Part shown: positions 10,901-21,920 of the stretch, in pieces
How positions within the stretch are numbered: the first letter of the stretch is position 1
Layout of the letters: each line of letters begins with the position of its first letter
Source: Apis mellifera
Lineage: Eukaryota; Arthropoda; Insecta; Hymenoptera; Apidae
Assembly (NCBI RefSeq): GCF_003254395.2
Contig: NC_037644.1
Location: forward strand, 9,330,086-9,394,085
Length of the DNA: 64,000 nucleotides
Direction: 5' to 3'
Position numbers and translations under genes: made by a program
The notes under the pieces: model-generated
What the model was told of the DNA's origin: nothing
Database searches by the model: none
Seen by the model: only the letters and a program-made list of their open reading frames with translations

Positions 10901-12505
10901 GTGAATTTTTGTGATTATTTATTATATATTGGATTGGCAACTGAGTAATTGCGGATCTCAGTTGACGTTGATGACGACCTAATCAAAGCAATAATCGATT
11001 CGGATCGTCACAGTACAACTCGTGAGATTGCAGAGAAGCTTCATGTATCGCATACATGCATTGCACAAACCACTTAAAACAACTTGGCTATGTTCAAAAA
11101 CTCGATACATGGGTTCCTCACGAACTGAAAGAAAAGCATTTAACTTAAACGCATTAACAGCTGCGATTTGCTAAAGAAACGTAATGAAAATGATCCATTT
11201 TTAAAACGACTGATAACTGGTGATGAAAAATTGATTGTTTACAACAATATCAAGCGGAAAAGATCGTGGAGCAGGCCACGTGAACCAGTTCAAACAACAT
11301 CAAAAGCTGGTATTCATCAAAAGAAGATTTTGTTATCAGTTTGGTGGGATTACAAAAGAATTGTCTATTTTGAACTCTTATCACCCAATCAAACGATCAA
11401 TTCTGTTGTCTACATTGAACAACTAACGAAATTAAACAATGCAGTTGAAGAAAAGCGGCCCGAATTGACAAATCGAAAAGGTGTTGTATTCCATCATGAT
11501 AATGCAAGGCCACACACATCTTTGGTCACTCGACAAAAATTATTGGAGCTTGGTTGGGATGTTTTGCCACATCTAACATATAGTCCTGAACTTGCACCAT
11601 CTGATTACTTTTTGTTTCGATCTTCACAAAACTCCTTGAATGGTAAAAATTTCAATAATTATGATGATATCAAATCGTACCTGATTCAGTTTTTTGCTAA
11701 TAAAAACCAGAAGTTTTATGAACGTGGGATTATGATGCTGCCTGAAAGATGGCAAAAGGTCATTGATCGAAATGGGCAACACATTACAGAATAAAGTTAT
11801 TTAGTTCCATGAAAAAATTGTCTTTGATTTTCTAAAAAAAAATCCGCAATTACTTAGTTGCCAACTCAATATATATATATATATACATACTGTTCGTTGT
11901 TGGAAAGAATCGTAACGTGGAAAAGTTATAATTTGAAAATTATTTTTATTTATGAAGTCACGTTGGAATAAAATATTTAATTGTTTTGATACAAATACAA
12001 AATGATATTTATGAATTAAACTATTGTTACAAATCATGAGAAATAAAATAATGTTTATATCGAGGTTTAGATATGGATCCTCGTTTTGGTATATGCAAAT
12101 ATCGATGGTAGAAAAAAAAATGAGTATGAAGATAAATTTTTTTCAGCAGTGAACAGTACATATTTAATAGATTTTAGATTTTTTGAAATTTTTGAATCCT
12201 CTACGTATTGAAAAATCATAAAAATTTTCAATTAAATATACATATGTACGTTCAATTTTTATTTCAACAATTTTTCGGATATCTGTTGAATCAAAATGAT
12301 AACATCACGTGACTGAGTACAATAGCGAGTAATTGGCTGGATTTATTCATTCAAGGTACTGCAAGAATCGCAGGGAACGTACATGCCTGTGCTGGCGTTC
12401 ACCGTGATTACTCTCCTCATATGGTTACTGATTTATCGTTACGTGCCAGAGACCGAAGGGAAGACCTTGGAAGAGATACAAATAGAATTGCGAAGAAAGA
12501 ACTGA
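7890..12505 (+). CDS. facilitated trehalose transporter Tret1-like sugar porter (four exons, 457 aa)
   Basis: Exons 7890-7932, 8513-8881, 10036-10847 and 12356-12505 join in phase to 1374 nt, 457 aa plus stop; all introns are GT-AG. The product is a major facilitator superfamily sugar porter, expected to be a 12-helix plasma-membrane carrier moving trehalose or another sugar down its gradient. Seen directly: DRIGRK at residues 72-77 (loop 2-3 signature), GRLMAG, PESS at 183-186 after helix 6 (family PESPR), a charged central loop at about 190-245, GEIF before helix 10-11, and PETEGK at 439-444. Length is slightly under the usual family size (about 470-500 aa) because the N-terminus is short. 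Oddities: the Q-Q-x-S-G motif at the start of helix 7 is absent and the second loop signature is degraded to RFTGKR. Family membership is secure; the trehalose substrate is inferred from the closest insect group only. Confidence 0.93.
8513..8881 (+). CDS. Tret1-like transporter, exon 2
   Basis: Encodes residues 15-137 plus the first base of codon 138. It follows an acceptor 'gatag' and ends before donor GTAGTA. It covers helices 1-4 and contains the DRIGRK signature at 72-77 and the PMYLGEV segment. The open frame 8539-8901 runs a few codons past the real exon end into the intron. Confidence 0.92.
8882..10035 (+). other. transporter intron 2
   Basis: AT-rich intron with donor GTAGTA and acceptor 'tccag'. 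It holds nothing recognisable apart from a small perfect hairpin at 9305-9323 (arms AATGGACA and TGTCCATT, loop AAA). The acceptor at 10034-10035 is preferred over the nearer AG at 10018-10019 because only it keeps the reading phase and yields the family sequence RGPLGTAMAV. Confidence 0.85.
10036..10847 (+). CDS. Tret1-like transporter, exon 3
   Basis: Encodes residues 138-408, covering helices 5-11, the large cytoplasmic loop, PESS, RFTGKR and GEIF. The exon ends at CAG before donor GTGGGT. It is far more GC-rich than the other exons and the surrounding DNA, with many CpG dinucleotides. This removes stop codons from other frames and produces a 284-codon overlapping ORF at 10094-10948 that is arginine-rich and not credible as a protein. 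Confidence 0.93.
10929..11869 (+). mobile_element. mariner element, mellifera-subfamily type, copy 1 (941 bp, 5'-deleted)
   Basis: The element is bounded by TA target-site duplications (10927-10928 and 11870-11871) and imperfect terminal inverted repeats. The left end begins TTGGATTGGCAACT and the right end is its complement, ending AGTTGCCAACTCAA. At 941 bp it is shorter than a full mariner (about 1.3 kb), because DNA for the transposase N-terminus is missing. It sits in sense orientation in the last intron of the sugar transporter, so it should be removed by splicing. A TA microsatellite abuts its right end. Confidence 0.95.
10967..11794 (+). pseudogene. mariner transposase remnant, copy 1
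   Basis: This is the broken transposase reading frame. Compared with copy 2, it has a net +2 shift in the 'gcattgcacaaacc' region and a +1 shift near 11140, each followed by stop codons; it is then open from 11168 to the TAA at 11794. The open part keeps the catalytic D,D34D pattern: TGDEK, HHDNARPH, and LAPSDYFLF with 34 residues between the last two Asp. The Trp normally following TGDEK is Leu here. There is no start codon, and the N-terminal helix-turn-helix half of the DNA-binding domain is absent. It cannot encode active transposase. Confidence 0.92.
12356..12505 (+). CDS. Tret1-like transporter, exon 4 (stop)
   Basis: Encodes residues 409-457 and the TGA stop at 12503-12505. It follows acceptor 'ttcaag' in phase 0. 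It contains the last membrane helix and the C-terminal signature PETEGKTLEEI, ending in a basic tail. The exon is under 60 codons, and only splicing logic and the family signature reveal it. Confidence 0.92.
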   Translation, partial: VLQESQGTYMPVLAFTVITLLIWLLIYRYVPETEGKTLEEIQIELRRKN

Positions 12506-12546
12506 CGATATCTAATTCGATACTACTAAGTTGTAAATTGTTTGAT

Positions 12547-12552
12547 AATAAA
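12547..12552 (+). promoter_or_regulatory. polyadenylation signal AATAAA of the sugar transporter
   Basis: AATAAA lies 42 bases after the transporter stop codon, followed by T-rich sequence at about 12580-12605. This is the expected layout for a short 3' UTR. Confidence 0.6.
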
Positions 12553-14466
12553 TGGTACACGATTCCTTTTTAAGTGGAAATAATTTATTTCTTTTTTTTC
12601 CTCGTTTGATAAGTTGTTATTCTGAAAGCATCTCGGTTTCGAGTTCGATGTGAAAATTATTAATAATCGAATCCAGTCGAATATTTAAAGAGAATGCACC
12701 AACTTTTAATCGGAGAGCGAATAATCTTCGAAACTTATGAATGAACGTGCAATGTTGAATGACGAAGCATTGTTGAATCAGAGAGAGTTGATTAAAATTT
12801 CACTTCTTAAAAAATTCATAAAGAGGTGTACGTTATATGATTATTTTTTAAAGATACAAAATTCCAATCCTTTTTGTTTACGCAATGGCGTTTCATTTCT
12901 TGAATTTTTCAAACAAATATTTTCACCTGCAACAGAATTAACCGAATACGCGTAATTTCATTGAAAATTCTCTCTCCAAAATTCATCTTTCGCTTTTTCT
13001 TTAAATTCTTAATCCTGTAATAATACGAGATAGAGCAAAACGTTGCAAATCCTCCCTAACCCCCTGCTTGTAAAAACGAAATTATATTTAAAACTTGACA
13101 AAAATGAAACTTCAATTATTCATTTCACTCCTTCAAAGGGACAAAAAAAAATTCCTTGCGCGCAACAAATTTTCAAATTAGACGAATCCCCTTCCAATTA
13201 TTCCAATTGCAAAGAAAAAAAAAAACACGATTTACAAATTACATCTGAATTTATTACATTTACTACAATTACATCTCTCTTACAAAACTGAAACAGAGAA
13301 CAAGAAAGAAGATCGATACCTTCCCTTGATTATCCCCGCAGGGATCATAGGAAACAGATTCTGTAATTTCGACAAATTATTCGCTGGAAACAGAGGGATG
13401 GGGAAGGTTCGATCGATTTCCAAGTTTCTCTGCAAAGAGAGAATCGTTGAGCATCGATATCACGGCGCACACCTTTCCAACTACGCTATTCGAGCTTCGA
13501 GGAGGAGGAAGGAGAAAAGAGGGGAGGCAAAAAAAAAGAGGCGCGTGCCGCGTTCGAACTCCGCTCGAAAACATCGCCGCAACCATCTCCGTCCTTCGTG
13601 TTTATTCAACTCCTGTGGGCCGGCAGGCGTCGATTTGTTTGCGCTCGTCATACGAAATTTCAACCGGGCGAGCTTACACACAAACACTTTTACCCACGGT
13701 TTAGCGAGCTTTGATAATCCTTTTATCTCCACTCTGCTCGTTTCATCTCGCCCCCTCCCCCCTTTTTTTCCTCCTGCGCGCGAAATTAGTCCCCGACAGA
13801 GAGCGTTGCTCAAGTGTCGCGAGACCGTTTCCGGTGGACGACCACGGGATTGGCTGTGTAGTTTCGAGCACGGTCTTTCTTTTCTTTCTTTTTTTACAGC
13901 ACTCGTTTTTGGAGCACTTGTGAATTCAGTTTCGGTCCCCCTCTCCCGGAAAAATTTGCGGCCGCTACAATGCGGCTCCAGACGCGTTTCGCACGCGACG
14001 AGTCTTTTTTTGTTTTCTTTTTTTTTTTTTGAGAGAGAGAGAGAGAGAGAATCTCGTTCCTGTATACTTTTACTGGCTTTATTGAAACGCAGAGATTTCA
14101 AATTGAACTCGAACGCACGTTTAACGAGAGTGTCTCCTTGGTCAACTTCCTCTTTTATACTATATTGATAATTATCGTCTTTTGGACGAGGATCTTTGGA
14201 AAGGAAGAGGGGAAGGAAGGTGTTTTCTTGAAAAATATTCGAGATTCGGGAGCGAGTGATTATTCGGATCGATGCGAAATTGGGGAAAGGGGAGGGAGGG
14301 AGCGAGGTGAACGACACAGGCTGTTCGATTCTGAATTTATTCCGTTCCTCCCCCTCTCCCAGGCGAGACTTGGCGGGGAGATGCTTAAACAGAGCGCGAA
14401 CAATACGGTTTCCAGGTGTAAATAAAATCGTTCCGCTTCCCCACTTCCGCGGGATTGTACATTCTC

Positions 14467-14500
<34 letters not shown>

Positions 14501-15564
14501 TGAAACTGAAATTACTGTAGCGGATATTAAAATTTACACATTACTCCTCCGGTTGGAAATTACCGGCTCGCCTTGTTTATTTCGCCCTCCTCCTTCTCCT
14601 CCTCCTCCGCGTATAAGTTGTAAGCGCGTCGTAATTTGAGCAAATATTTTCGCGCGGAAATCGGGTCAAAGAAGGTATACCTCTATCAATTTTCTTTTTC
14701 TTTTTTTCAATCGTTTTTAGATCTATCATTCTTCGAACACGAGATATAAATAATTTTTGTATCAATCATCGTACGAAATCTTAATAAACGATTTTGCGCA
14801 TTGCATTTTGGAATTCCACGAGGAAGAAGTTCAGTTTTTTTTTTTATATTATATTATTAACATTATCCAGGTTGGCTCTTCAAAAATTCCATTATACCGC
14901 ACGATATTTCTCGCAATCAAAGTACACACTTTTTCAATTATTGTTTTTTTTCAAACGGTGACAAAAGGGTTGTGTTGACGGTGTAGGTTTTATCAAGTTC
15001 AAACTATAGTAGTAGTTCTCGACTTCTATCGCAATTTGTTGAGAAGAAAGTATCAGTGGAATATATTTGGTTAAATATTAAAACAAGAATTAGCAATGAT
15101 ACAGTTTCGCCATATTCTAAGAATCAGAGAAAATCATTTGTTAAAATTCCTTTTTGTTTTACACCTCGAATAAAGTTTCCAATTTCTTAAAACATTACAG
15201 AAATTATGAAAAATACATTTTCACTTCTACTATACTCTTCCAATAATCGTTTGAAATTCTATAAAATATAAATAAGAGCAAGTGCGAACGAGATAATTAA
15301 TAAGGACGAAGATAATAATAAATAATTGAAAATATAAATCGAAATTTTTCCTAAATTTTAATATTAACGATTTACACAATTATATTTCGAAGATAGATGC
15401 GTCGAAATAAAAATCCTCGAATTTAAAAGAACGAAGAAGAATCTCGAAATCATCCCCCTGTTGTTAATCTCAAATTCACAAATCACAAGATTGGCAAATC
15501 ATCCTCCGTCGAGAAGGCAGAATAATTACCAAAACTCTTCTTCCTCTACAAGGCTCACGTATTC
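12553..15564. other. non-coding stretch with GC/purine-rich patch
   Basis: No gene is recognised. A CpG-rich patch at about 13330-14460 is open on both strands (280 codons on +, 329 codons on -). The translations are low-complexity, rich in Arg/Ser/Lys, and lack any domain, so they look like composition effects. Simple sequence includes a GA run near 14031-14050, a TA run at about 14468-14500 and CTC-rich sequence near 14585-14610. Such CpG-rich patches in bee DNA can mark promoters, but none is demonstrated here. Confidence 0.5.
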
Positions 15565-15945
15565 GTGGAATTATATCTGTGTATCGTCATGCCGCGTGCG
15601 TTAATGCGACCTCGTGGCCGCGGATCGGTCGCGCACGTGTCCCGAATACACACACGCATGAATACGGAGGGATCAAGATTGATAGGGTACAAATCGCAAC
15701 ACGTACCAAGCATCCACTTAGCGGTGCATTATCCCGATGAGAATGTGTACACACTGGATATCTTACCTGATGCAACGGTTGCGAGCCTGATAATGGCAGT
15801 CACTTGTCGAGGGGAAGATGAAGCCTCGAACACGAACTGGCTGGCTAATCGATCGTTGGGTTCCCTCTTTTTCGAAAGAATTTTCCGAGAAATCGGTGCA
15901 AAAATTAGAATAGGCGATTCTTATTATTGTGTTGAATTGAATTAA
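15565..15945 (+). other. unassigned 126-codon ORF, possible gene or terminal exon
   Basis: The frame encodes 126 residues. Its middle third (HLAVHYPDENVYTLDILPD) alternates hydrophobic and polar residues like a folded beta-rich domain; the first third is Arg-rich. It ends at TAA, and an AATAAA follows at 16003-16008. I do not recognise the family, and the codon composition is only weakly gene-like. It may be a small single-exon gene, the last exon of a gene whose other exons are unseen, or chance. Confidence 0.2.
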
Positions 15946-18900
15946 TTTGAAATGATTTGCAAGTTGCATAGATAATTAATTGGGGAATATAAATTTAGTA
16001 GTAATAAAAGAAATATAAGAAATATTGGAGGTTTTTAAAATTCTTTTCTTTTGTTCCTCTTTATTATTTTCCTTTCTTCTTTGCATCTGAGAATGCATAA
16101 CAGTATTTACATATACATGTTGCTGAGCATCGAACAATTCTTTTAGCAAAGGAAAATTAGATTCTCTGTAATTTTATTTTTTATTCTGTATAAAACAAAA
16201 GATGCATCAAGTCACGAATTTTAATTTTAATTTTATCGTAAATAAGGATATAGTGGCCATGTATGATTACCCTCACCATTGGTGAATAGCCAGCGGATTG
16301 GGAAAAGGGTGGGTGGGGTGAGGGGAACAAAAGAACGTGGAAGGGAAAAATAATGCAATTCGAGTTATCGAGAAGAGGGTATGTTAGCACGGAAATCTGT
16401 GGTTCGAATCGATTGTTGGCGTCCGCAATGCGTTTTCCTGTTTGTTTGAAAAACGCATTTTCGTGTTTATTAAAAAGAGATGATAAAAACCCCGGGTGGC
16501 GGAGAACAAAAGCGTTGGAGAATTTATATCGTCTGATAAGAGGGGAAAGCCCGTTTACAAAGCCATTATTTTGTAAAAGCTGGCGAATATCGAGGATGCT
16601 TTCAACCCCCGATGATAAAATAATTGTGGTTAAATAATTTCTTCGCATTAAAAAATTCCTTTCAAGCGATTTATCGCATTATGATTTTTAATGCATCAAA
16701 AAATTATTCGTGGAATTTCTTTTTTATCGGAGCAGCAACGATTTTACTGAAAATAAGAGATGTAATATTTGCATATGAAATATCCATTTACGTTAAAAAT
16801 ACTTTTCTTGACAATTCTACGTAAACAATACTTTGTTATATTTTATTGCTCTTTATTACAATGTAGTATTATTTCACATGTTGGACTCGTCCTTTGAAAT
16901 TTATGACAATGGTAATAAAATCGAAACGTAAATGGATTCTGTTGAAATCGAAAATACTTAAGTAAATGGTAAAAAAACTTCGAAATACGAAACCTAATTC
17001 GAAAAAAAATCTATGCGAACCCAAAAATTCCTTTATCTCTCTCTAGCTTGCTTAATTTTTCATTATACAAATTTCTATTTCCTTTTCTTTCATATTTCGT
17101 TCGTATAAATTTTCATGAAAAAATTAATTGCGATCAAAATTTATTAAATTTCTCCAAAACGATTTTCTATTTTTAAAAATCTTCAATATTGCAGGATTTT
17201 TTTTTCAAAGTCTCGTTTTCAACTTTTTTTCGATTTGTTTCTGAAAATAATGCTCGAGCATTATTTCGCACAAATAATAATATTAACATGATCAAGCCAA
17301 TTGGTCGAACGTACAATCCGACAAGACGTTGAAAATAACGTCTCACCTAACTCACTTTCTCCGCTTGAGTCGTCTCGACGTGTAAACAGATCGCGCGGCA
17401 CCCATCCATTTCCGCGTGTCGGCCGTAAGCCGGTAATTGCGGTTGATTCATCACCGCGATCGTTCTTCATTACCACGGAAAATTGTCCTGGAAGAGTTTT
17501 AAATGATCCGCGGCGGCGAGCTTCCCGAATTCGTCACGCGTGTCGAAAGAAAATTGCGTCCGCTCGAGAACGATGGAAATTGTACTCCCGGAAGCGGGAT
17601 TTAATATTGTCCCGTGTATAACGTAGTTAGAATATTTATATATATAAATATACAATTTTTGGAACATTTCTAAAATTTCTAAAATTTTAACCAGATGCTA
17701 TTATCAATTGGCGAATTATTATTGAAATAAATAATTTCCATCGAGACGTGTAATTAATATCGACTGTTTCACGCCTCTCGAGAATATTCCTTTTTATTCT
17801 TTCCTCTATAAACGGCGAACAAAAGACCATCTCTCCCAGTGTTTCTCAATACATATATATATATAGATCCATTGCCGAAGGGAATAACAGCCTCTCAAAT
17901 CGGTCAGAGCAAGATTCTCAACGGAATATCGTGTTTTAATACGTTTCGTGGAATAAAGAATTTTAAAGAATTCTTTATTTATTTTTTTATCCTGAATATA
18001 TTATTAACAATTACAAGCAAATCTCCTCGATCGTGTTGAGAAACGCTGTTCCACATTCGCACGTCAAATCGTGCATTCCTCGTTCCTCCCTCTCCCCTCC
18101 TCTCCACCATTGGTTTCTCTTTTCAACCGGCGGTCTCTCCCTTTATATCAAGTCCACTGTTTCACGCACGACTCGATAAATCCCGATGGAAATAAAAGGA
18201 GGGAAGAGAGGGCGCGACAAAGCGTTGCTCACGACACAAGGGAAACAAGTTGATGGCGAATTACCCACTGCGGAAGATCAAACAAAGTCTTGCGAGAGAC
18301 CGTCTCACGCTCATCTGCTCCGCGTTCAGAACAGGGAGCCACCTCCCCTCTCCGTCCTTTTCACCCCCTCGCGTGCAGGGTTCGGGTGGATCGAGCTTTG
18401 CTCAACGTCTTTGGATAATGGTGGATCAACGATTGTTAACGATTGTACAGAGAGTTCATTGAATTCTCTACTGATAAACTTTCTCTTTTAATCGTCTATT
18501 TTTAATCGAGGAAGATACGTCATACTGTGTGAAAATGTAAGAAGGAAGTAAAAGTGAAAGTGTGAAAGAAAGAATATGAAGATTGAAGCGATTTGGGGAA
18601 TATATTTATTATTAGAGTAGAATTAGGAGAGGAGATTAGAGAGGAGAATTATGAAAGTATTTATTATTAAATACTTTCCTAAAAAAACATTCTTTCCTTT
18701 CCTCCTTAAAAATTATCCATCGATCCTCTAGCTAATTCTTCAAAACACTTCAAAAACAAAGGAAATTGATTTGAAAGAAAGTTGGAGCCGAGTTCCTCTA
18801 TAAAATTAAATCGATCCTGTAGTTGGAGGATCCCGTAAAATAAATATAATCGGATCACGGGATCAATGGAAGATAACGTTAAGGAATATCGTTCGAGGAA

Positions 18901-21807
18901 ACAAACTTTAAAATCCTACGGTCTTCGCTGCAGTAATCGTTCATTGCTGCCAACGTTCGAAAAGAAAAAAGAAAAAAGAGAAGAACGAAGGAAGAATTGC
19001 AGGAAGAAAGGAGGAGAAACGTACGTACACGCGTACAAAGGCTAGCAAGGAGAGGTTCTATCTGGTAAAATGGATTGCGGCAATTACGTCGCGGTATCGA
19101 ATTTCGTTTGCCCGATCCCTCCCCTCCCGTAGAGGGGAAAGGGGTACAAGGCGGGAATGAATGAAATTACCGAGCGATTCTCGCCTGGAAGTGGAAAAAT
19201 TGAATATTTCCCCGGCTTTCGAGCGAGGAGCCTGTGTTCGTTGATTACGCGAATTCCAGAAACGCGGCTTCCCCCGTTGGAACGTGACTCCCCGAATGGG
19301 GAAAAGATATTCGAGATAATTTAAAGAAAAGGAAATATCAGATGACGATGGTAAAAGGGATTCTATCCTTCCCTCATCCATGAAGGGTAGGAGAGATTTC
19401 TCTTAGTGGAGGAAATTGCAAGCTCTGAAAGTATCTTTAGTTATACTCGAGATGAGAAATCGAACAGAATAAAAATATATAATATATGTGTTTTGAAATG
19501 ATCCTATCTGATGATTATGACAATTTTATCGCGTCTTGAGGCTTATTAATTTTCGTGTTTCGGATGGGATGGTTTCAAGAATATTTTGGAAGGTGATTGA
19601 AGGGTCAAACGAGTCGATATTGACTATTTGGAACTCTCGAGTCGTAAGATTTGGTCTCAACGATTCTGGAGATAGTGAGTAATACCATCTTCATGGTGAG
19701 GCCAGGCATCTGGGCATGCGAGTAGATATTAATATCTATGGAACTCGTGGCCTCTTGGATGGTACGAATATCATTATTGACAACACGTGAGGACGAGGGA
19801 TTAAATGTTCATGATCTTCGAAAATGTTATTTGAGGTTTCGTTCAAGGATTAAAAGAGCATTAAAAGAAATTTGGATTTTTCATTCAGCGTGGAAAAATC
19901 TGAAATTGGAAAATATGGAGATCGAATCGTAATCGATTGTCGAGATACAGGCATTCGAGGTTTTTGGTAGCACTCGAGAGATTGAACTGTGACACTTTTT
20001 TTCCTTTGAAAATACTTCGAAAAATCTGAGGAATTATCTGGAGTTTGGGATAAGTCAGTGGGAAATTTTTCGAATAAACAAAGTTCGAATTCCACGATAT
20101 TTGAAATGAATTTCGTTTCAATTAAGGATTACGTGGATTCGATAGTGAACTTTACAAATTAATTTAATTGCTTCGATTATTTTGCTGATTCTACTTGAAA
20201 TTCTTTAGTTGAAAAGTATTTCTAATTTTTCATTAATTGGGGATATGTAGAATAGATGTTGTCCAAAACGTATGTGGATAAAAATTGGCGAGAAAAATTA
20301 ATACAATTTATATTAGAAATCTGAGAATTCGCGAGGGAAAATAATTCTCGATTATTTCCCTCGTCTTGAAAACCATTTTTCAATCCTTGGATTCGATATC
20401 TCTTGTTTTAAGGATAACATTGATTAAGTGACGCGAATCAAAATCCTTTTAGGCTTGATAAAACAGTGTTGAATCAGCCGGGATCAGATTTACTTTACTT
20501 ATCTTCCTGAGCAAGGGTAATCGTTCTGTCAGGAAACACGAAACCAGTGAAAATCTTGGAAAAGCCATTTCTCTTTGGAGAAAAAGAAAAGAAACGGACG
20601 AATATAATATTATAGAGATAGAAAGGAGAAAGAGAAAAACAAAGATGGTTTTAAGATTTAATCGTTGAAATGCTTCGATCCTTTTCTCGATCTTTTTTTA
20701 ATTTTATTGCACTAATATATATCGAAATATTCCTATAATAATAATTATGGAAAATATTGAATTTCCTGTTAACGAAAAGAATAATTAATTTCACGAAATA
20801 AATAATGTTCGAAATAACGTTGATATTAATAATTATCGAATAAAATGATAATATAAATATTTGCCTATATAAAAAATTCTTTTTACGCATAATTTATTCT
20901 TATAATTATAATCCTGACATAGTCTCTCGGATATATATATATATAAATATATAAATCAAAAATTAAATAAAACCGTAACCAACCGTTACTGTTAATTTAA
21001 AATGATAATTAATTTAAATTGTAACGTAGATTTCCGAGTAAAAAGTGAGATGAAAATTTCCCTTTGATCCAACTAAATATTTCTAACGAAATTTCAACAA
21101 TAATTTAATACTTCACATCCGTCCAATAATATAATAATAGAACGATTCCTCCTTTTTGAATAAATTAGAAAATTTCCATTCATTATATTTATTTCCTACA
21201 AAAATTGCTCCTTTATCAAGTCAAATCAAAAAATAACGATCTAATGAGAAAAGACGCAAATCGAAAGGAAATATTACCTAAATTCTTTCAATTCTTTCAA
21301 TTTGAAAAACAAAACAAAACAAAAAAAAAACCATGTTCTCCGATTAAAGAGACGAATGCACGGATAAAACTACGTGGCACGTTTTTTTACGTCGTTACGT
21401 ATTAACGTTTGTTTCTACACGTGGCGCGAAAATAAAACTGCCAATGTCGAGACCAATAATTCAAAAATGGCGCGGGCACGCGCTGCAACAAATTTCTCTC
21501 GCACTCCCAATTAGAAAAGTTTATCCCCCACCCCCTCTCAGTTGTATCGATGAATCTTTTATCGATGCGCAAATCGTTATCGTCCCGGTTGCGTTGAAAC
21601 ACTTAAAATTTCGTCGAAAAATATCGTTTCGAAATGGGGGGGGAGGGGGGGATTGAAGGATCGCGCCACTCGACCGCGCATGCGCGCGCGACGACAAAAA
21701 TAAATAATACAACGTGCTTCAACGTGACGTGAGAAATTGTTTCGGGGCGAAAAATACATCCAGCGCGTAAAAATTGACAGAAAGGAAGCGAGCATGTGAA
21801 TAAATAT

Positions 21808-21920
21808 GAAAAAAAAAAAGAAAAAAAGAAAAAGAAGAAATGGAAAAGCGGAATAGAAAAAAAAAGAAAGAAAAAAGGATGAATGAAAATGGAATGAAAA
21901 AGAGATGAAAGAAAGAGGAA
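21808..21920 (+). repeat. polypurine tract (A/G-only stretches)
   Basis: Over about 110 bases the + strand is almost entirely A and G, with long A runs broken by single or double G. Such homopurine tracts can form triplex (H-DNA) structure or simply reflect slippage. It encodes nothing. Confidence 0.7.

Noticed and set aside
10094..10948. 284-codon + strand ORF overlapping the transporter's third exon
   Set aside because: It is a frame shadow of the GC-rich exon, extremely Arg/Asp-rich with no domain, and runs into the intron.
13481..14470. 329-codon minus-strand ORF
   Set aside because: Low-complexity translation (Ser/Leu and Lys runs from GA and TTT repeats), open on both strands at once, no splice structure or recognisable domain.
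16390..16420. 'ggttcgaatc' resembling a tRNA B box
   Set aside because: No matching A box, acceptor stem or anticodon arm can be formed around it.
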